A stretch of 64,000 nt of DNA from Pseudomonas frederiksbergensis (lineage in GTDB: Bacteria; Pseudomonadota; Gammaproteobacteria; Pseudomonadales; Pseudomonadaceae), in the NCBI RefSeq assembly GCF_000802155.2, contig NZ_JQGJ02000018.1, positions 1 to 64,000 on the forward strand, given 5' to 3'. Shown here one piece after another: positions 39,084-47,278 of this stretch. Position 1 is the first letter of the stretch. Every line of letters starts with the position of its first letter. The position numbers and the translations under genes are program-made. A model generated the notes under the pieces. That model was not told the origin of the DNA. It did not search any database and saw nothing but the letters and a program-made list of their open reading frames with translations.

Positions 39084-39091
39084 AACAACAA
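39084..39091 (+). promoter_or_regulatory. AANAANAA (Hfq/Crc-type) motif before gltR
   Basis: AACAACAA directly in front of the GGACGAGG ribosome binding site of gltR. This is the position used for Hfq/Crc translational repression in Pseudomonas. Confidence 0.5.
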
Positions 39092-39103
39092 GGACGAGGC
39101 CCC

Positions 39104-39835
39104 GTGAGTTCAGTGAACAAATCGATTTTGTTGGTCGACGACGACCAGGAGATTCGCGAACTGCTGGACACTTACCTCAGCCGTGCGGGTTTCCAGGTGC
39201 GCACCACGCCTGATGGCGCCGGGTTTCGCCAGGCCTTGAACGAGGCGCCTAGCGACCTGGTGATCCTTGATGTGATGTTGCCCGACGAGGACGGCTTCAG
39301 CCTTTGCCGCTGGGTTCGCGAGCACCCGCGCCAGGCCCATGTGCCGATCATCATGCTCACCGCCAGTTCCGACGAGGCCGACCGGGTCATCGGCCTGGAG
39401 CTGGGTGCCGATGATTACCTGGGCAAGCCGTTCAGCCCCCGTGAATTGCAGGCGCGGATCAAGGCGCTGCTGCGTCGGGCGCAGTTCGGCCAAGAGCGGC
39501 CGGGCGGCGACGTACTGGCCTTCGATGAGTGGCGGCTGGACATGGTCAGCCATCGGTTGTTTCATGCCGACGGGGAGGAGGTGATTCTCTCCGGCGCCGA
39601 TTTTGCCCTGCTCAAGCTCTTCCTCGACCACCCTCAGGAAATCCTCGACCGCGACACCATCGGCAACGCCACCCGTGGGCGCGAGCTGATGCCCCTGGAC
39701 CGGATCGTCGACATGGCGGTCAGTCGCCTGCGCCAACGCCTGCGTGACACGGACAAACCGCCGCGGTTGATTCGTACGGTGCGCGGCAGCGGTTATCAGT
39801 TGGCGGCCAGTGTGGTTGCCAGCAATGGTCACTGA
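39104..39835 (+). CDS. gltR: Response regulator GltR (OmpR family)
   Basis: DNA-binding response regulator of 243 residues. The receiver domain has acidic pocket VDDDQE, phospho-acceptor Asp in LVILDVMLPDEDGF (about residue 57), and the Lys in YLGKPFSPREL (about 108). The winged-helix output domain ends RLRQRLRDTDKPPRLIRTVRGSGYQL. The start is GTG at 39104 after GGACGAGG. It controls glucose transport genes in Pseudomonas (gts, oprB). It overlaps the sensor gene by 11 bases. Confidence 0.94.
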   Translation: MSSVNKSILLVDDDQEIRELLDTYLSRAGFQVRTTPDGAGFRQALNEAPSDLVILDVMLPDEDGFSLCRWVREHPRQAHVPIIMLTASSDEADRVIGLELGADDYLGKPFSPRELQARIKALLRRAQFGQERPGGDVLAFDEWRLDMVSHRLFHADGEEVILSGADFALLKLFLDHPQEILDRDTIGNATRGRELMPLDRIVDMAVSRLRQRLRDTDKPPRLIRTVRGSGYQLAASVVASNGH

Positions 39836-41294
39836 AACGATCAGGAAGATTGTCAGGCGGGTGCCGGTGCCGCGCTCGTTGCTGGGGCGGATGCTGTTGC
39901 TGACCCTGCTGGTCGTGCTGTTCGCCCAGACATTGTCCAGCCTGATCTGGGTCTCGCAATTGCGCGCCACCCAGCTTGAAGGACTGGTCACCAGCGCCCG
40001 CAGCCTTGCCCATTCGATGACCGCCACCGTCAGCTATCTGCGCTCGCTGCCCGTGGCTTATCGGCCCTTGGTACTCGACCAGTTGCGCAGCATGGGCGGC
40101 ACACGGTTCGTCGTCACGCTCAATGACAAGCCGCTGGGCATGGACGTGCTGCCCGTGACACCGCGCAAACTGGCGGTGCTCCAGGCCGTGGACGACGTGC
40201 TGCGGCGCTCCCTGGGTAGCAACACCGACATCTCCGTCAAGTTCGTCAGCCCCGAAGACCTGCGGATCTTCAACGGCGGGCTCAAGCTCGACGAGCTGCC
40301 GCGCTCATGGGCCCATTACGCGTTGACGCTCGAGCCGGTGAACCCGCCGGTGCTGGTCACGCAAATCCAGATGGCGCCGGGTGAATGGCTGTACATCGCC
40401 TCGCTGCTGCCCGAACCCTATACCAGCCTCGAAGAACAGGACCTGCCCAAGCAGCAGGTGGGCTTCATCGTGCTCACCAGCAGCTTGTTGCTGTTGTTCA
40501 TCGGCTTGCTGGTGCACTGGCAGAGCCGGCCACTCAAGCGCCTGGCCCGGGCGGCGCGGGACATGTCCCTCGGCGCTGAAGTGCAGCCGGTGGCCGAGGG
40601 CGGCGGCAGCGAAGTGGTGGAAGTGGGCCGGGCGTTCAACGCGATGCGCGAGCGCATCAGCCGCTACCTGACCGAGCGCAGCCAGTTGTTCAGCGCGATT
40701 TCCCATGACTTGCGCACGCCCATCACTCGGCTGCGGTTGCGGGTCGAGCTGCTGGAAGATGAAAACCTTCAGGCCAAGTTCGGCCGAGACCTCGACGAAC
40801 TGGAGCTGCTGGTCAAGGGCGCGCTGCAATGCGTCAAGGACACCGATATCCATGAAAACATCGAGCCGGTGGACCTCAACCATGTACTGGACTGCCTGGT
40901 GGAACCTTACCTCGCGCCCAACGGCAACGGCCGGGTCACCCAGGATGGCCGGGCGCTGGCGCCGTATCCCGGCAAGCCGTTGGCCCTCAAGCGCTGCATC
41001 GGTAACCTGATCGACAACGCTTTGAAATACGGACAAAGGGCGCATCTGCACATCGATGACGATGAAGCGGCGTTCATCCTGCACGTCGACGATGAAGGGC
41101 CGGGTGTGCCGGAACAGCGCCTGGAGCAGGTCTTCGAGCCGCACTTCCGGCTCGCCGGGCAACAACAAGGCTACGGCTTGGGGTTGGGCATCGCCCGCAA
41201 CATCGCCCACAGCCATGGTGGCGAAGTCAGCCTGCAGAATCTGCGCGAGGGCGGGTTGCGGGTGACGTTGCAGTTGCCTCGGAGTGTGGATTAG
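39825..41294 (+). CDS. gtrS: Sensor histidine kinase GtrS (GltS)
   Basis: Inner-membrane sensor kinase of 489 residues. The first membrane segment is LLGRMLLLTLLVVLFAQTLSS (about 16-36), followed by a periplasmic sensing domain of about 170 residues. The second is VGFIVLTSSLLLLFIGLLVHW. HAMP (SRPLKRLARAARDMSLG) comes next, then the His box AISHDLRTPITRLRLRVEL with phospho-acceptor His, and the ATPase N box NLIDNALKYG and G boxes DEGPGVPE and GYGLGLGIARNIAH. In P. aeruginosa the homologue binds 2-ketogluconate and KDPG-type ligands. The ATG at 39825 overlaps the gltR end. Confidence 0.93.
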   Translation: MVTETIRKIVRRVPVPRSLLGRMLLLTLLVVLFAQTLSSLIWVSQLRATQLEGLVTSARSLAHSMTATVSYLRSLPVAYRPLVLDQLRSMGGTRFVVTLNDKPLGMDVLPVTPRKLAVLQAVDDVLRRSLGSNTDISVKFVSPEDLRIFNGGLKLDELPRSWAHYALTLEPVNPPVLVTQIQMAPGEWLYIASLLPEPYTSLEEQDLPKQQVGFIVLTSSLLLLFIGLLVHWQSRPLKRLARAARDMSLGAEVQPVAEGGGSEVVEVGRAFNAMRERISRYLTERSQLFSAISHDLRTPITRLRLRVELLEDENLQAKFGRDLDELELLVKGALQCVKDTDIHENIEPVDLNHVLDCLVEPYLAPNGNGRVTQDGRALAPYPGKPLALKRCIGNLIDNALKYGQRAHLHIDDDEAAFILHVDDEGPGVPEQRLEQVFEPHFRLAGQQQGYGLGLGIARNIAHSHGGEVSLQNLREGGLRVTLQLPRSVD

Positions 41295-41357
41295 TCGGAC
41301 CGAGTCATCGTTCTTCGCGAGCAGGTCCAACACACTCCCGTCCCAATGTCACAAGTC

Positions 41358-41388
41358 GGTGACATAACTCGTCCCTTTCGTTACCTGC
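41358..41388 (+). promoter_or_regulatory. Promoter module shared with gtsA (copy 1)
   Basis: GTGACATA-N4-GTCCCTTTCGTTACCTGC lies 57 bases before the isomerase start. The same string, with one base deleted and small changes, occurs before gtsA at 42712-42741. A palindrome TGTCAC-N6-GTGACA (41347-41364) overlaps it. It is the likely site for a common regulator, with GltR the natural candidate. Confidence 0.55.
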
Positions 41389-41423
41389 CGCGCATCTCCC
41401 GTTGTTTAGACTCCCCGGGTCAA

Positions 41424-41431
41424 AACAACAA
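41424..41431 (+). promoter_or_regulatory. AANAANAA (Hfq/Crc-type) motif before the isomerase gene
   Basis: AACAACAA immediately before AAAAAGG, the ribosome binding site of the AGE-family isomerase gene. Confidence 0.5.
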
Positions 41432-41444
41432 AAAAGGTATCTCG

Positions 41445-42704
41445 ATGGACACCTTCCAACCGGCCTTCAGCAGTTGGCTGAACGCTCCTGCCCACCAGCA
41501 ATGGCTCGCTGCCGAAGGCTTGCGGCTGTTGGCGTTCGCCAAGGCCTCGAAGCTGCCGGACGGTTTCGGCAACCTGGACGAGCTGGGGCGCCTGCCGGCC
41601 AATGCCCGGGCCGAAACCATGAACACCGCGCGCATGACCCACAGCTTCGCCATGGCCCACATCCAGGGCCTGCCTGGGTTTGCCGAACTGGTAGATCATG
41701 GCGTGCAAGCCCTCATGGGGCCGCTGCGCGACGCCGAGCATGGCGGTTGGTTCGCCACGGCCAATCCGGCTGAAAACGAGACCGGCAAAGCCGCCTACCT
41801 GCATGCTTTCGTTGCCCTGGCCGCCAGCTCCGCGGTCGTGGCCCAGCGCCCTGGCGCCGAGGCCTTGCTCAACGAAGCGGTGCGGGTCATCGACGAACGT
41901 TTCTGGTGCGAGGAGGAGGGCGCCATGCGCGAATCCTTCAACCGCGACTGGCGCGAAGAAGAGGCCTATCGCGGCGCCAACAGCAACATGCACGCCACCG
42001 AAGCCTTCCTTGCCCTGGCCGATGCCACCGACGACCCGCGCTGGCTGGTTCGTGCGCTGCGGATCGTCGAGCGGGTGATCCACGGCCATGCAGCCGCCAA
42101 TGATTACATGGTCGTGGAGCATTTCGACCGCGACTGGCAGCCGCTGCGCGAATACAACCACGACAACCCGGCCGATGGGTTTCGTCCCTACGGCACCACC
42201 CCAGGCCATGGCTTCGAATGGGCGCGGCTGCTGCTGCACCTCGAAGCCGCGCGCGTGCAGATCGGCATGCTGACGCCGGGCTGGCTGGCCCAGGACGCGC
42301 AAAAACTCTTCGACCAGAACTGTCGCCATGGCTGGGACGTCGATGGTGCGCCAGGCATTGTCTACACGTTGGACTGGGACAACCGCGCCGTGGTCCGCCA
42401 TCGTCTGCATTGGGTGCATGCCGAAGCGGCAGCCGCGGCCAGCGCCTTGCTCAAACGGACCGACGAGGCGCAATACGAAGCGTGGTACCGGCGTTTCTGG
42501 GAATTTTGTGACAAACATTTCATCGACCGCTGCAATGGCAGCTGGCATCACGAGCTTGATCCGCAGAACCGTCCCAGCGCCGACATCTGGCCGGGCAAGC
42601 CTGATCTTTATCACGCCTGGCAGGCGGTGCTGATTCCACGTCTGCCGTTGGCACCGAGCATGGCGTCAGCCTTGGCGCGGTTAGCCGATCCCGCACCTGT
42701 GTAA
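41445..42704 (+). CDS. AGE-family sugar isomerase (D-mannose isomerase-like)
   Basis: Cytosolic (alpha/alpha)6-barrel protein of 419 residues, of the N-acylglucosamine 2-epimerase family and closest in pattern to D-mannose isomerase/YihS enzymes, which interconvert mannose and fructose. Seen motifs are ARMTHSFAMAHIQG (about 64-77), GANSNMHATEAFLALAD, TTPGHGFEWARLLLHLE (about 249-265) with the catalytic-type His, and WHHELDPQNRPS at the end. The ATG at 41445 follows AAAAAGG. It sits between gtrS and gtsA and shares an upstream promoter module with gtsA, so it should be co-regulated with sugar uptake. The exact sugar is inferred. Confidence 0.83.
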   Translation: MDTFQPAFSSWLNAPAHQQWLAAEGLRLLAFAKASKLPDGFGNLDELGRLPANARAETMNTARMTHSFAMAHIQGLPGFAELVDHGVQALMGPLRDAEHGGWFATANPAENETGKAAYLHAFVALAASSAVVAQRPGAEALLNEAVRVIDERFWCEEEGAMRESFNRDWREEEAYRGANSNMHATEAFLALADATDDPRWLVRALRIVERVIHGHAAANDYMVVEHFDRDWQPLREYNHDNPADGFRPYGTTPGHGFEWARLLLHLEAARVQIGMLTPGWLAQDAQKLFDQNCRHGWDVDGAPGIVYTLDWDNRAVVRHRLHWVHAEAAAAASALLKRTDEAQYEAWYRRFWEFCDKHFIDRCNGSWHHELDPQNRPSADIWPGKPDLYHAWQAVLIPRLPLAPSMASALARLADPAPV

Positions 42705-42711
42705 CCATGTC

Positions 42712-42741
42712 GTGACATATCCGCGTCCCTTCGTTACCTGC
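42712..42741 (+). promoter_or_regulatory. Promoter module shared with the isomerase gene (copy 2)
   Basis: GTGACATA-N4-CGTCCCTTCGTTACCTGC lies 80 bases before gtsA. A perfect palindrome ATGTC-GT-GACAT (42707-42718) overlaps its start. It matches copy 1 at 41358-41388 closely while the rest of the two leaders differs. Confidence 0.55.
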
Positions 42742-42797
42742 GAAGGGATAACCCCTGATTAGAATCCATGCAGCGCAAGCACCAGACTTGCATGCAT

Positions 42798-42808
42798 AAC
42801 AACAAGAA
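42798..42808 (+). promoter_or_regulatory. AANAANAA (Hfq/Crc-type) motif before gtsA
   Basis: AACAACAAGAA, two overlapping matches to AANAANAA, directly before the AAAGG ribosome binding site of gtsA. Confidence 0.55.
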
Positions 42809-42820
42809 AGGTACTTCTAG

Positions 42821-44122
42821 ATGAATGCGATTTCTCGCCTCGCTACTGTCATTTCTCTTGCTTCCCTGCTTCCCGTCGCAGCATTCCCTGTCACTGCTCT
42901 TGCCGCCGAATCGAAAGGTTCCGTGGAAGTCGTCCACTGGTGGACGTCAGGTGGCGAAAAAGCCGCGGTCGATGTGCTCAAGGCCCAGGTAGAAAAAGAC
43001 GGCTTTACCTGGAAGGACGGCGCTGTCGCCGGCGGTGGCGGCTCCACCGCCATGACCGTACTCAAGAGCCGTGCGGTGGCAGGTAATCCACCGGGCGTCG
43101 CCCAGATCAAGGGGCCGGACATCCAGGAATGGGCGACCACGGGCCTGCTCGACACCGACGTCCTGAAAGACGTTTCCAAGGCGGAAAAATGGGACAGCCT
43201 GCTCGACAAGAAAGTCTCCGACACCGTGAAGTACGAAGGCGACTACGTCGCCGTGCCGGTGAACATCCACCGCGTCAACTGGCTGTGGATCAACCCGGAA
43301 GTCTTCAAGAAAGCCGGTATCACCAAGAACCCGACCACCCTCGAAGAATTCTATGCCGCCGGTGACAAGCTCAAGGCCGCGGGCTTCATCCCGCTGGCCC
43401 ACGGTGGCCAGCCATGGCAGGACAGCACCGTGTTCGAAGCGGTGGTGCTCTCGGTCATGGGCGCCGAAGGCTACAAGAAAGCCCTGGTCGACCTGGACAA
43501 CAAGGCGCTGACCGGTCCGGAAATGGTCAAGGCACTGACCGAGCTGAAGAAAGTCGCGACCTACATGGACGCCGACGGCAAGGGCCAGGACTGGAACCTG
43601 GAAGCAGCCAAGGTCATCAACGGCAAGGCCGGCATGCAGATCATGGGTGACTGGGCCAAGAGCGAATGGACCGCCGCGAAGAAAGTCGCCGGCAAGGACT
43701 ATGAGTGCGTAGCGTTCCCGGGTACCGAGAAGGCCTTCACCTACAACATCGATTCCCTGGCGGTGTTCAAGCAGAAAGACGAAGGCACTGCGGCGGGCCA
43801 GCAGGATATCGCCAAGGTCGTGCTGGGCGAGAACTTCCAGAAGGTCTTCAGCATCAACAAAGGCTCGATCCCGGTGCGCAACGACATGCTGGCCGACATG
43901 GGCAAGTACGGTTTCGATTCCTGCGCCCAGACCGCCGCCAAGGACTTCCTGGCAGACGCCAAGAACGGCGGCCTGCAACCGAGCATGGCGCACAACATGG
44001 CAACCACGCTGGCGGTACAAGGCGCGTTCTTTGACGTGGTGACCAACTACATCAACGACCCGAAAGCCGACCCAGCAGACGCGGCCAAGAAGCTTGGCGC
44101 AGCGGTTCAGTCTGCGAAGTAA
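42821..44122 (+). CDS. gtsA: Glucose/mannose ABC transporter binding protein GtsA
   Basis: Periplasmic sugar-binding protein of 433 residues. A signal peptide ends about residue 30 (TALAAES). The mature protein has the type II carbohydrate-binding fold of the MalE/UgpB group, with [16 protein letters not shown] at its start and [11 protein letters not shown]-like [16 protein letters not shown] near residue 190. It collects glucose for the GtsBC permease. It is the first gene of gtsABCD, preceded by the shared promoter module and a double AANAANAA motif. A long nested hairpin follows it. Confidence 0.95.
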   Translation: MNAISRLATVISLASLLPVAAFPVTALAAESKGSVEVVHWWTSGGEKAAVDVLKAQVEKDGFTWKDGAVAGGGGSTAMTVLKSRAVAGNPPGVAQIKGPDIQEWATTGLLDTDVLKDVSKAEKWDSLLDKKVSDTVKYEGDYVAVPVNIHRVNWLWINPEVFKKAGITKNPTTLEEFYAAGDKLKAAGFIPLAHGGQPWQDSTVFEAVVLSVMGAEGYKKALVDLDNKALTGPEMVKALTELKKVATYMDADGKGQDWNLEAAKVINGKAGMQIMGDWAKSEWTAAKKVAGKDYECVAFPGTEKAFTYNIDSLAVFKQKDEGTAAGQQDIAKVVLGENFQKVFSINKGSIPVRNDMLADMGKYGFDSCAQTAAKDFLADAKNGGLQPSMAHNMATTLAVQGAFFDVVTNYINDPKADPADAAKKLGAAVQSAK

Positions 44123-44130
44123 TCAGCGCC

Positions 44131-44210
44131 GCGATCCCTTGGGGGAGCGAGCGTTTGTGGTGAAGGGATAAATCTCCTCGCCACAAAAGCTCGCTCCCAC
44201 ATGGGATCGC
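44131..44210. repeat. Nested REP hairpin between gtsA and gtsB
   Basis: Nested palindromes: outer arms GCGATCCC...GGGATCGC, middle arms GGGAGCGAGC...GCTCGCTCCC, inner arms TTTGTGG...CCACAAA around a GAAGGGATAAATCTCCTCG core. It looks like one REP class inserted into another. It can shield the gtsA message from 3' decay and lower downstream expression. Confidence 0.7.
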
Positions 44211-44239
44211 CCTTGTAACCCTGTTTTTTGGATTTCCCC

Positions 44240-45148
44240 ATGAGTTCTGTTGCTGTGTTCAGCAAGGCCTCGCCGTTCGATGCATTGCAGCGCTGGCTAC
44301 CAAAACTGGTGCTGGCGCCGAGCATGTTCATCGTCCTGGTGGGCTTCTATGGCTACATCCTGTGGACGTTCGTCCTGTCGTTCACGACTTCGACTTTCCT
44401 GCCTACCTACAAATGGGCGGGCCTGGCGCAATACGCACGGCTGTGGGACAACGATCGTTGGTGGGTGGCCAGCAAGAACCTCGCGGTTTTCGGCGGGATG
44501 TTCATTGGCATCACCCTGGTGATCGGCGTGCTGCTGGCGGTATTTCTCGACCAGCGTATTCGCCGCGAAGGTTTCATCCGCACCATTTACCTGTACCCGA
44601 TGGCGCTCTCGATGATCGTCACCGGTACCGCCTGGAAATGGCTGCTCAACCCGGGCATGGGCCTGGACAAACTGTTGCGTGACTGGGGTTGGGAAGGCTT
44701 CCGCCTGGACTGGCTGATCGACCCCGATCGCGTGGTGTATTGCCTGGTGATCGCTGCCGTATGGCAGGCCTCGGGTTTCATCATGGCGATGTTCCTGGCC
44801 GGCCTGCGTGGGGTGGACCAGTCGATCATCCGCGCCGCGCAGATCGATGGCGCGAGCATGCCGCGCATCTACTGGAAAGTGGTGCTGCCGAGCCTGCGCC
44901 CGGTGTTCTTCAGTGCCGTGATGATCCTTGCGCACATCGCGATCAAGAGCTTCGACCTGGTGGCGGCCATGACGGCCGGTGGCCCGGGTTACTCCTCCGA
45001 CCTGCCTGCCATGTTCATGTATTCGTTCACCTTCAGTCGCGGCCAGATGGGCATGGGCTCGGCCAGTGCAATCCTGATGCTCGGTGCGATCCTCGCGATC
45101 ATCGTGCCTTACCTGTATTCCGAGCTGAGGGCCAAGCGTCATGACTAG
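44240..45148 (+). CDS. gtsB: Glucose ABC transporter permease GtsB
   Basis: Inner-membrane permease of 302 residues with six predicted helices. It is of the MalF/UgpA type, with the cytosolic EAA loop RAAQIDGASMPRIYWKVVLPSLRPV near residue 200-225. I chose the ATG at 44240 (MSSVAVFSK), preceded by GGA at seven bases; a TTG at 44228 is in frame. It overlaps gtsC by eight bases. It pairs with GtsC to form the channel. Confidence 0.94.
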   Translation: MSSVAVFSKASPFDALQRWLPKLVLAPSMFIVLVGFYGYILWTFVLSFTTSTFLPTYKWAGLAQYARLWDNDRWWVASKNLAVFGGMFIGITLVIGVLLAVFLDQRIRREGFIRTIYLYPMALSMIVTGTAWKWLLNPGMGLDKLLRDWGWEGFRLDWLIDPDRVVYCLVIAAVWQASGFIMAMFLAGLRGVDQSIIRAAQIDGASMPRIYWKVVLPSLRPVFFSAVMILAHIAIKSFDLVAAMTAGGPGYSSDLPAMFMYSFTFSRGQMGMGSASAILMLGAILAIIVPYLYSELRAKRHD

Positions 45149-45986
45149 TCTCGCTGCGAAACCTTCCATCAGCCTGAGCCGCATCGCCATCTACGCGGTG
45201 CTGATCCTCGCGGTACTGCTTTACCTGGTGCCGTTGGTGGTCATGCTGTTGACCAGCTTCAAGACGCCGGAAGACATCAGCACCGGCAACCTGTTGAGCT
45301 GGCCGACCGTGGTCAGTGGCATCGGCTGGGTCAAGGCCTGGGGGACCGTCAATGGTTACTTCTGGAACTCGATCAAGATCACCGTGCCAGCCGTGCTGAT
45401 TTCCACCGCCATCGGCGCGTTGAACGGTTATGTGCTGTCGATGTGGCGCTTCCGTGGGTCGCAGTTGTTCTTCGGCCTGTTGCTGTTCGGTTGCTTCCTG
45501 CCGTTCCAGACCGTGCTGCTGCCAGCCTCGTTCACCCTCGGCAAGATGGGCCTGGCCAGCACCACCACGGGCCTGGTGTTCGTCCACGTCGTCTACGGCC
45601 TGGCATTCACCACGCTGTTCTTCCGTAACTACTACGTGAGCATTCCCGACGCGTTGGTGAAGGCTGCGCGCCTGGATGGTGCCGGATTCTTCACGATCTT
45701 CCGGCGGATCATCCTGCCGATGTCGACGCCGATCATCATGGTCTGCCTGATCTGGCAGTTCACCCAGATATGGAACGACTTCCTGTTCGGCGTGGTGTTC
45801 TCCAGCGGCGACTCCCAGCCCATCACGGTGGCGCTGAACAACCTGGTCAACACCAGCACCGGGGCCAAGGAATATAACGTGGATATGGCGGCGGCGATGA
45901 TCGCCGGGCTGCCGACCCTGCTGGTCTATGTGATCGCAGGCAAGTATTTCGTGCGCGGCCTCACGGCTGGCGCGGTCAAGGGGTAA
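45141..45986 (+). CDS. gtsC: Glucose ABC transporter permease GtsC
   Basis: Second inner-membrane permease, 281 residues, MalG/UgpE type. The EAA loop is VKAARLDGAGFFTIFRRIILPMSTPI. The first helix is IAIYAVLILAVLLYLVPLVVML. The start overlaps the gtsB end, and gtsD follows after two bases, so the three genes are translationally coupled. Confidence 0.94.
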   Translation: MTSLAAKPSISLSRIAIYAVLILAVLLYLVPLVVMLLTSFKTPEDISTGNLLSWPTVVSGIGWVKAWGTVNGYFWNSIKITVPAVLISTAIGALNGYVLSMWRFRGSQLFFGLLLFGCFLPFQTVLLPASFTLGKMGLASTTTGLVFVHVVYGLAFTTLFFRNYYVSIPDALVKAARLDGAGFFTIFRRIILPMSTPIIMVCLIWQFTQIWNDFLFGVVFSSGDSQPITVALNNLVNTSTGAKEYNVDMAAAMIAGLPTLLVYVIAGKYFVRGLTAGAVKG

Positions 45987-45988
45987 TC

Positions 45989-47149
45989 ATGGCTACGCTT
46001 GAACTACGCAATGTAAACAAGACCTACGGCGCGGGCCTGCCCGACACCTTGAAAGACATCCAATTGTCGATCAAGGAAGGCGAATTCCTGATCCTGGTCG
46101 GTCCTTCGGGCTGCGGCAAGTCGACCCTGATGAATTGCATCGCCGGCCTCGAGACCATCACCGGCGGCGCGATCATGATCGGCGACCAGGACGTCAGCGG
46201 CATGAGCCCGAAGGATCGCGACATCGCCATGGTGTTCCAGTCCTACGCGCTGTACCCGACCATGAGCGTGCGCGAGAACATCGAGTTCGGCCTGAAGATT
46301 CGCAAGATGAAACAAGCCGACATCAACGAGGAAGTGGCGCGGGTCGCCAAGCTGTTGCAGATCGAACACCTGCTCAACCGCAAGCCAGGCCAGCTCTCCG
46401 GCGGCCAGCAACAGCGCGTTGCGATGGGACGTGCCCTGGCGCGGCGGCCGAAGATCTACCTGTTCGACGAACCGCTGTCCAACCTCGACGCCAAGCTGCG
46501 GGTCGAGATGCGCACCGAAATGAAACTGATGCACCAGCGCCTGAAGACCACCACGGTCTACGTCACCCACGACCAGATCGAAGCCATGACCCTGGGCGAC
46601 AAAGTGGCGGTGATGAAGGACGGGATAATCCAGCAGTTCGGCACGCCGAAGGACATCTACAACAACCCGGCCAACCTGTTCGTGGCGAGCTTCATCGGTT
46701 CGCCGCCGATGAACTTCATCCCGTTGCGCCTGCAACGCAAGGACGGCCGCCTGCTGGCCTTGCTCGACAGCGGCCAGGCCCGTTGCGAGTTGCCGTTGGG
46801 CATGCAGGACGCGGGTCTCGAGGACCGCGAAGTGATCCTTGGCTTGCGCCCGGAGCAGATCGTGCTGGCCGGCAATGAGCCGAACGGCTTGCCGACCATT
46901 CGCGCCGAAGTCCAGGTCACCGAACCCACCGGTCCGGACACCCTGGTGTTCGTCAACCTCAACGACACCAAGGTCTGCTGCCGCCTGGCGCCGGACGTGG
47001 CGCCGCAGCCGGGGGAAACCCTGACGTTGCAATTCGATCCCGCGAAAGTGCTGCTGTTCGATGCCAAGTCCGGCGAGCGCCTGGGCGTGGCTGCGCAGCC
47101 GCAGGCTGGAGACCGACCTGCCAATGTGGCGCAGTTCAAAGGCCGGTGA
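45989..47149 (+). CDS. gtsD: Glucose ABC transporter ATPase GtsD
   Basis: ATP-binding subunit of 386 residues, MalK/UgpC/MsmX type. Walker A is GPSGCGKST (about residues 38-46), the signature is [15 protein letters not shown], Walker B is [13 protein letters not shown], and the switch His is in [11 protein letters not shown]. The C-terminal part (from about 240) is the extra OB-fold regulatory domain of this group (GLRPEQIVL...[11 protein letters not shown]). It is the last gene of gtsABCD; oprB follows 130 bases later. Confidence 0.95.
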   Translation: MATLELRNVNKTYGAGLPDTLKDIQLSIKEGEFLILVGPSGCGKSTLMNCIAGLETITGGAIMIGDQDVSGMSPKDRDIAMVFQSYALYPTMSVRENIEFGLKIRKMKQADINEEVARVAKLLQIEHLLNRKPGQLSGGQQQRVAMGRALARRPKIYLFDEPLSNLDAKLRVEMRTEMKLMHQRLKTTTVYVTHDQIEAMTLGDKVAVMKDGIIQQFGTPKDIYNNPANLFVASFIGSPPMNFIPLRLQRKDGRLLALLDSGQARCELPLGMQDAGLEDREVILGLRPEQIVLAGNEPNGLPTIRAEVQVTEPTGPDTLVFVNLNDTKVCCRLAPDVAPQPGETLTLQFDPAKVLLFDAKSGERLGVAAQPQAGDRPANVAQFKGR

Positions 47150-47251
47150 AGAACACATGGGGGATTGAGTTTGTTCCCACCAAAAGGGGTATGCGGCGAG
47201 TGGGGGACCACCCGTCGCAATCGTTGTAAACCGCGTTAGATAAAAACAGTT

Positions 47252-47263
47252 AATAACAATAAA
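47252..47263 (+). promoter_or_regulatory. AANAANAA (Hfq/Crc-type) motif before oprB
   Basis: AATAACAATAAA just before the GACGAGG ribosome binding region of oprB. Confidence 0.5.
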
Positions 47264-47278
47264 GACGAGGATGTAGGG

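Noticed and set aside
47222-47236. TTGT at 47223 as a HexR operator before oprB
   Set aside because: No ACAA partner at seven or eight bases.
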